Shown piece after piece: positions 6,893-9,650 of a stretch of 9,650 nucleotides of DNA. The translations under genes and the position numbers were made by a program. Under the pieces are notes generated by a model. The model did no database searches. It was not told the origin of the DNA and saw nothing but the letters and a program-made list of their open reading frames with translations. Location of the stretch: NCBI GenBank assembly GCA_947165795.1, contig CAMVBP010000070.1, positions 1-9,650 of the forward strand, given 5' to 3'. Source of the DNA: an uncultured Treponema sp. (GTDB taxonomy: Bacteria > Spirochaetota > Spirochaetia > Treponematales > Treponemataceae). Numbering within the stretch: position 1 is the stretch's first letter; each line of letters opens with the position of its first letter.

Positions 6893-8079
6893 GTCAGACT
6901 CAAAAGATCATAGAGCTTAACGGAAGAAAAATTACATTAATTGGAACAGCACACGTTTCAAAAGAAAGTATAGAAGAAGTAAAACAGACAATAAATGAAT
7001 TAAATCCGGACTGCGTAGCAATTGAATTGGATTCTCAGCGCGCAGATTCCATTAAAAATGCAGAAAAATATAAAAACCTTGATATCATTAAAATTCTTAA
7101 AAAGAATGAAGGGTTTTTATTGATTGCAAATTTAATTCTTGCATCTTTTCAGCGCAGAATGGGCGCAAATGTAGGCGTAAAACCCGGGGACGAAATGCTT
7201 GCCGCATTATCTGTTGCAGAAGAAAAATCAATCAGGACAACTCTTGTAGACCGTCCTATTCAGATAACCTTAAAAAGAGCCTGGGGAAAAAATACTTTCT
7301 TTGGAAAATGTAAGCTTCTTGGAACACTTCTTTCCAGCGCATTTTCAAAAGAAGAAATTGAAAGCGATCAGATTGAAAAATTAAAGAATACCAGCGAAAT
7401 GGACAATATGATGAAAGAATTGTCCGATTATATGCCGGTTATAAAAGAAGTATTAATTGACGAAAGAGATAAATATCTTGCAAGCAAAATTTATGAATCG
7501 GAAGGAAGCAATATTGTTGCCGTTTTGGGTGCAGGCCATTTGCCTGGTGTAGAAGCCCATTTACATAAAATTGCAAATGCTGAAGAAAGCAGCAATGTGG
7601 ATGCAATATCTGAAATTCCTAAAAAAACTTTCTTCTCAAAAATAGTTAAATTTATTATTCCTGCAATTATTATTGGACTTATTGCTGCAGGCTTTATTTA
7701 TGGCGGAGTTCAGGCAGGAAAAGAAGCACTTTCCATCTGGTTCCTTTATAATGGAATTCCTTCTGCGCTGCTTACAATTCTTGCACTCGCCCACCCGGTT
7801 ACAATTCTTACGGCACTTGTTACTGCTCCGTTTACGTCTTTGTGTCCGTTTATTGGAGTAGGATTTGTTACAGGAATTGTTCAGGCAATTTTGTGCAAGC
7901 CAAAAGTATGCGACATGGAAACTCTGCAGGATGATGTTTCTTCATTCAAAGGCTGGTATAAAAACAGAATTTTAAGGATTCTTTTGGTATTCATTCTCTC
8001 TTCTTTAGGAAGTACTATAGGAACATTTGCCGGCGGCGCTGAAATAATTCAGAATCTTGCTGGAAAATTTATTAAATAA
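6889..8079 (+). CDS. TraB/PrgY-family membrane protein (pheromone-shutdown related)
   Basis: A 396-residue member of the TraB/PrgY family, named after enterococcal proteins that reduce sex-pheromone activity and related to the TIKI/GumN group of proposed metal-dependent proteases. The N-terminal domain (about 1-230) holds the conserved pieces: GTAH (19-22), AIELDSQR (44-51) with a conserved acidic pair, a DRP motif (121-123), DERDKYLA (191-198), and GAGHLPG with His217. The two GxxH motifs and Glu46 are the expected metal or catalytic residues. The C-terminal part has about four hydrophobic segments (about 254-272, 290-312, 315-335, 361-384). There is no signal peptide, so the side of the membrane that the N-terminal domain faces is uncertain. 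I chose the ATG at 6889, not the in-frame ATG at 6874, because it forms an ATGA overlap with the lipoprotein stop and has GGGGA at 6876-6880 eight bases upstream; translational coupling is likely. The substrate in this organism is unknown. Confidence 0.92.
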   Translation: MSQTQKIIELNGRKITLIGTAHVSKESIEEVKQTINELNPDCVAIELDSQRADSIKNAEKYKNLDIIKILKKNEGFLLIANLILASFQRRMGANVGVKPGDEMLAALSVAEEKSIRTTLVDRPIQITLKRAWGKNTFFGKCKLLGTLLSSAFSKEEIESDQIEKLKNTSEMDNMMKELSDYMPVIKEVLIDERDKYLASKIYESEGSNIVAVLGAGHLPGVEAHLHKIANAEESSNVDAISEIPKKTFFSKIVKFIIPAIIIGLIAAGFIYGGVQAGKEALSIWFLYNGIPSALLTILALAHPVTILTALVTAPFTSLCPFIGVGFVTGIVQAILCKPKVCDMETLQDDVSSFKGWYKNRILRILLVFILSSLGSTIGTFAGGAEIIQNLAGKFIK

Positions 8080-8115
8080 CGCCCGTTCCTGCTTAATTCT
8101 GTTTTAATCTTAATT

Positions 8116-8150
8116 AAATCTGCTCATTTTTCGGGCAGATTTATATTTTT
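8116..8150 (+). terminator. Intrinsic terminator after the TPR-TraB operon
   Basis: AAATCTGC (8116-8123) pairs perfectly with GCAGATTT (8135-8142), with two more pairs possible inside (one a G-T wobble), a loop of about seven bases, and a T-rich tract to 8150. It begins 36 bases after the TraB stop codon. The T tract is interrupted by two A's, so it may be moderate in strength. Confidence 0.78.
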
Positions 8151-8192
8151 AATAATTTGTTATTAAAAATAAATACTTGTTATTCGTATATC

Positions 8193-8265
8193 TTTTTTCA
8201 CAGATTTATTGTTTAATTAATATAAACGATTTAATAAAAACAATAGAGAGGAATCTGTGAAAAAA
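8193..8265 (+). repeat. Long inverted repeat enclosing the start of the TolC-family gene
   Basis: TTTTTTCACAGATT (8193-8206) is the exact reverse complement of AATCTGTGAAAAAA (8252-8265). Directly inside, TATTGTTT (8207-8214) is the exact complement of AAACAATA (8238-8245). The left arm is continuous (22 bases); the right arm is interrupted only by GAGAGG (8246-8251), part of the Shine-Dalgarno sequence. The loop is 23 bases. In RNA this would pair the GTG start codon and bulge out the ribosome site. In DNA it could be a widely spaced operator pair. Its function is unknown. Confidence 0.7.
8197..8226 (+). promoter_or_regulatory. Predicted promoter of the TolC-family gene
   Basis: TTCACA (8197-8202), an 18-bp spacer and TATAAA (8221-8226), each one mismatch from consensus. 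Transcription would start near 8233 and give a leader of about 24 nt containing AGAGAGGAA (8245-8253) before the GTG. The -35 lies inside the left arm of the inverted repeat, so a transcript from this promoter would carry only the right arm and could not form the hairpin. I see only weak alternative promoters farther upstream. The rest of 8080-8256 holds the operon terminator and two copies of TTGTTATT (8157-8164, 8177-8184). Confidence 0.5.
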
Positions 8266-9650
8266 ATATTTATTTTATCAGCATGCTTTTTCCTATCATT
8301 TTCTGCGCTGCATAGTCAGGAATTAATTTCGACTCAGGAACTTTTATTATCTTATCTTGAAAATGATATAGAACTCCAGAAACTAACCTTAAGCGCACAA
8401 AAAGCTCAGTTATCAGAAGAGTCCGTAAAAATAGACAACGGCTTTGACGTTTCTCTTTCTTCCGGAACAGTTACCATAAAATCAGATAAAACAGGGACAA
8501 AAATTTCTGCCAAACCAAAAGCCGAAATTGATGTTTTTCCTGCAGGAAACCTTGCCCTTAAAGGAGAAACAAACCTTACCCAAACTTCAAACGAAAAGAA
8601 TTCAAACGAAACTAAAATTTCAGATACAACAATTTCTGCCAGCATAGATATTATTTCTGATAAAAATTCTTCAAGAAAAGTTTCTTTAATGAAGGCAGAA
8701 CGCTCTCGTATAGAAGCAGAACGCGCAGTTCAATCCCGCGCTGTTTCTGCAGAAAAAGAATTTTACACAGAATTAAAAAATCTTCTAAATTCAATTAATT
8801 CAATTATAAAAAGTCAGTCGACACTTTATTCAGATACAATCAATTTTGAACAGACAAAGGCAAAGGGATATTCAACCTCTTCTTCTACATATAGACTTGC
8901 ACAAATGAAGGTTGTATCAGACACGCATTCAGTAAACAGCGGAATAAAGGATTTTATTAACGATTATATAGTTTTCTACAAAAAATGCGGTTACGACATA
9001 GAAATATCTGATGATATAGATTTTATGACTTTAATTCCTTCAGATATTCAGGATGCAGAGCCTCTTAATGCAGAAAATTTCAATAAGGATGATTACACAA
9101 AACTCGAAAGTGCAAACTGGAATCATACAATCAACTCAATAGAAAGAAAGTCAAAAAGAAATTTTTCTCTTTCTGCAAACGGCGGTTATACAATAGATAA
9201 TTCTACAACAAAATCAGATACAGTAAATGCCGGACTTTCAAGTACTTACCAGGGACTTACGCTTGGAGCGGGAATTGAACTTCCTGTAGGCGTTAAAGAT
9301 TCAAATCCTGTTTTTTCGGTAAGTGCTTCGATTTCTTTAAACAGTTTTAGAAAAGCTTCCATTACCACAAAAACAAATAAACTGACTGAAGAACAGGAGC
9401 TTTTAGATATTCAGTCAGCAGAAACTTCATACATAACTTATCTGATTACTGCAAAACAAAATCTTGAACAGATTTTATGGGAACAGAATACAACGCTGGA
9501 AAGTTATGAAATGTATGAAGGTCTGGAAAAAGATCTTGCAGCCTGGTACAAAAATGGAGTTATAAGCGAAAGTGAATATCTTTCTGCAAAGACAAATTAC
9601 AATCAGTATAAAGTTCAGACAATAATAAATAAAATAAATCTTTTGATTTA
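8257..9650 (+). CDS. TolC-family outer membrane efflux/secretion protein (cut by window edge)
   Basis: At least 464 residues; the reading frame is open at the right edge, where the last two bases are TA. The length and position in the family pattern suggest the end is near. It should form a trimeric outer membrane channel with a periplasmic tunnel, serving efflux or type I secretion. A signal peptide is visible (1-20, cleavage probably before QELIS). The protein shows the internal duplication of TolC-like proteins: a first helical arm with strand region (about 30-240, coiled coil at about 140-240) and a second (about 278-464), the latter ending in YKNGVISESEYLSAKTNYNQ, very typical of the family. 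The strand regions (about 63-135 and 302-362) are rich in Ser, Thr and Asn. The start is a GTG: no ATG occurs until residue 145, and AGAGAGGAA lies just upstream. Efflux partner genes (adaptor, pump) commonly follow such genes, but would lie outside the window. The start codon sits inside a long inverted repeat. Confidence 0.88.
   Translation, partial: MKKIFILSACFFLSFSALHSQELISTQELLLSYLENDIELQKLTLSAQKAQLSEESVKIDNGFDVSLSSGTVTIKSDKTGTKISAKPKAEIDVFPAGNLALKGETNLTQTSNEKNSNETKISDTTISASIDIISDKNSSRKVSLMKAERSRIEAERAVQSRAVSAEKEFYTELKNLLNSINSIIKSQSTLYSDTINFEQTKAKGYSTSSSTYRLAQMKVVSDTHSVNSGIKDFINDYIVFYKKCGYDIEISDDIDFMTLIPSDIQDAEPLNAENFNKDDYTKLESANWNHTINSIERKSKRNFSLSANGGYTIDNSTTKSDTVNAGLSSTYQGLTLGAGIELPVGVKDSNPVFSVSASISLNSFRKASITTKTNKLTEEQELLDIQSAETSYITYLITAKQNLEQILWEQNTTLESYEMYEGLEKDLAAWYKNGVISESEYLSAKTNYNQYKVQTIINKINLLI

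Noticed and set aside
8193..8265. The inverted repeat as a miniature transposable element
   Set aside because: No target-site duplication is evident, and the right arm encodes the first residues of a normal signal peptide, so insertion is not needed to explain it.
8275..8286. LSAC motif at residue 10 of the TolC-like protein as a lipobox
   Set aside because: The preceding segment is only nine residues, too short for a lipoprotein signal peptide; the hydrophobic stretch continues past the Cys to a normal cleavage region near residue 20.
8406..8645. 79-codon open frame on the minus strand within the TolC-like gene
   Set aside because: The opposite strand carries a clear TolC-family reading with signal peptide and duplicated helical arms; nothing supports an antisense gene.

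Overview
This AT-rich window probably comes from a spirochete of the Treponema group. The evidence is indirect: a TraB/PrgY-type protein, a TPR lipoprotein with a loose lipobox, a membrane receptor fused to a SpoIIE-type phosphatase, a TolC-family protein, and treponeme-like low GC content. No rRNA, tRNA, CRISPR array, insertion sequence or phage gene is visible. All genes look intact except the two cut by the window edges.

Layout. (1) Bases 1-1164, minus strand: the first 388 residues of IMP dehydrogenase (guaB); its C-terminus lies beyond base 1. (2) Bases 1165-1282: a compact divergent promoter region. (3) Bases 1283-3391, plus: a 702-residue receptor with signal peptide, extracytoplasmic beta-rich domain, multi-helix membrane domain and cytoplasmic PP2C/SpoIIE phosphatase. 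(4) Bases 3392-5353, minus: a 653-residue membrane-anchored protein of unknown function; its stop codon directly abuts that of the receptor gene. (5) Bases 5354-5422: a second short divergent promoter region. (6) Bases 5423-8079, plus: a two-gene operon, TPR lipoprotein then TraB-family membrane protein, joined by an ATGA stop/start overlap and closed by a hairpin terminator. (7) Bases 8257-9650, plus: a TolC-family outer membrane protein starting at GTG and running off the window at or near its end.

How the parts relate. Most genes encode cell-envelope proteins: receptor, anchored protein, lipoprotein, TraB-like membrane protein and outer membrane channel. guaB is a core purine-synthesis enzyme. 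No single pathway links them, and only the TPR-TraB pair has operon structure that implies joint expression.

The most interesting signals are regulatory. A self-complementary TTGCAA appears to serve as the -35 hexamer for two opposed promoters, each with a 17-bp spacer and a perfect TATAAT. The two large convergent genes (702 and 653 residues) both have exactly 9 nt between the predicted -10 and the ATG and no Shine-Dalgarno sequence, suggesting leaderless mRNAs. The TolC-like gene is preceded by a long inverted repeat whose predicted RNA fold pairs the GTG start and leaves the Shine-Dalgarno sequence GAGAGG as the only bulge.
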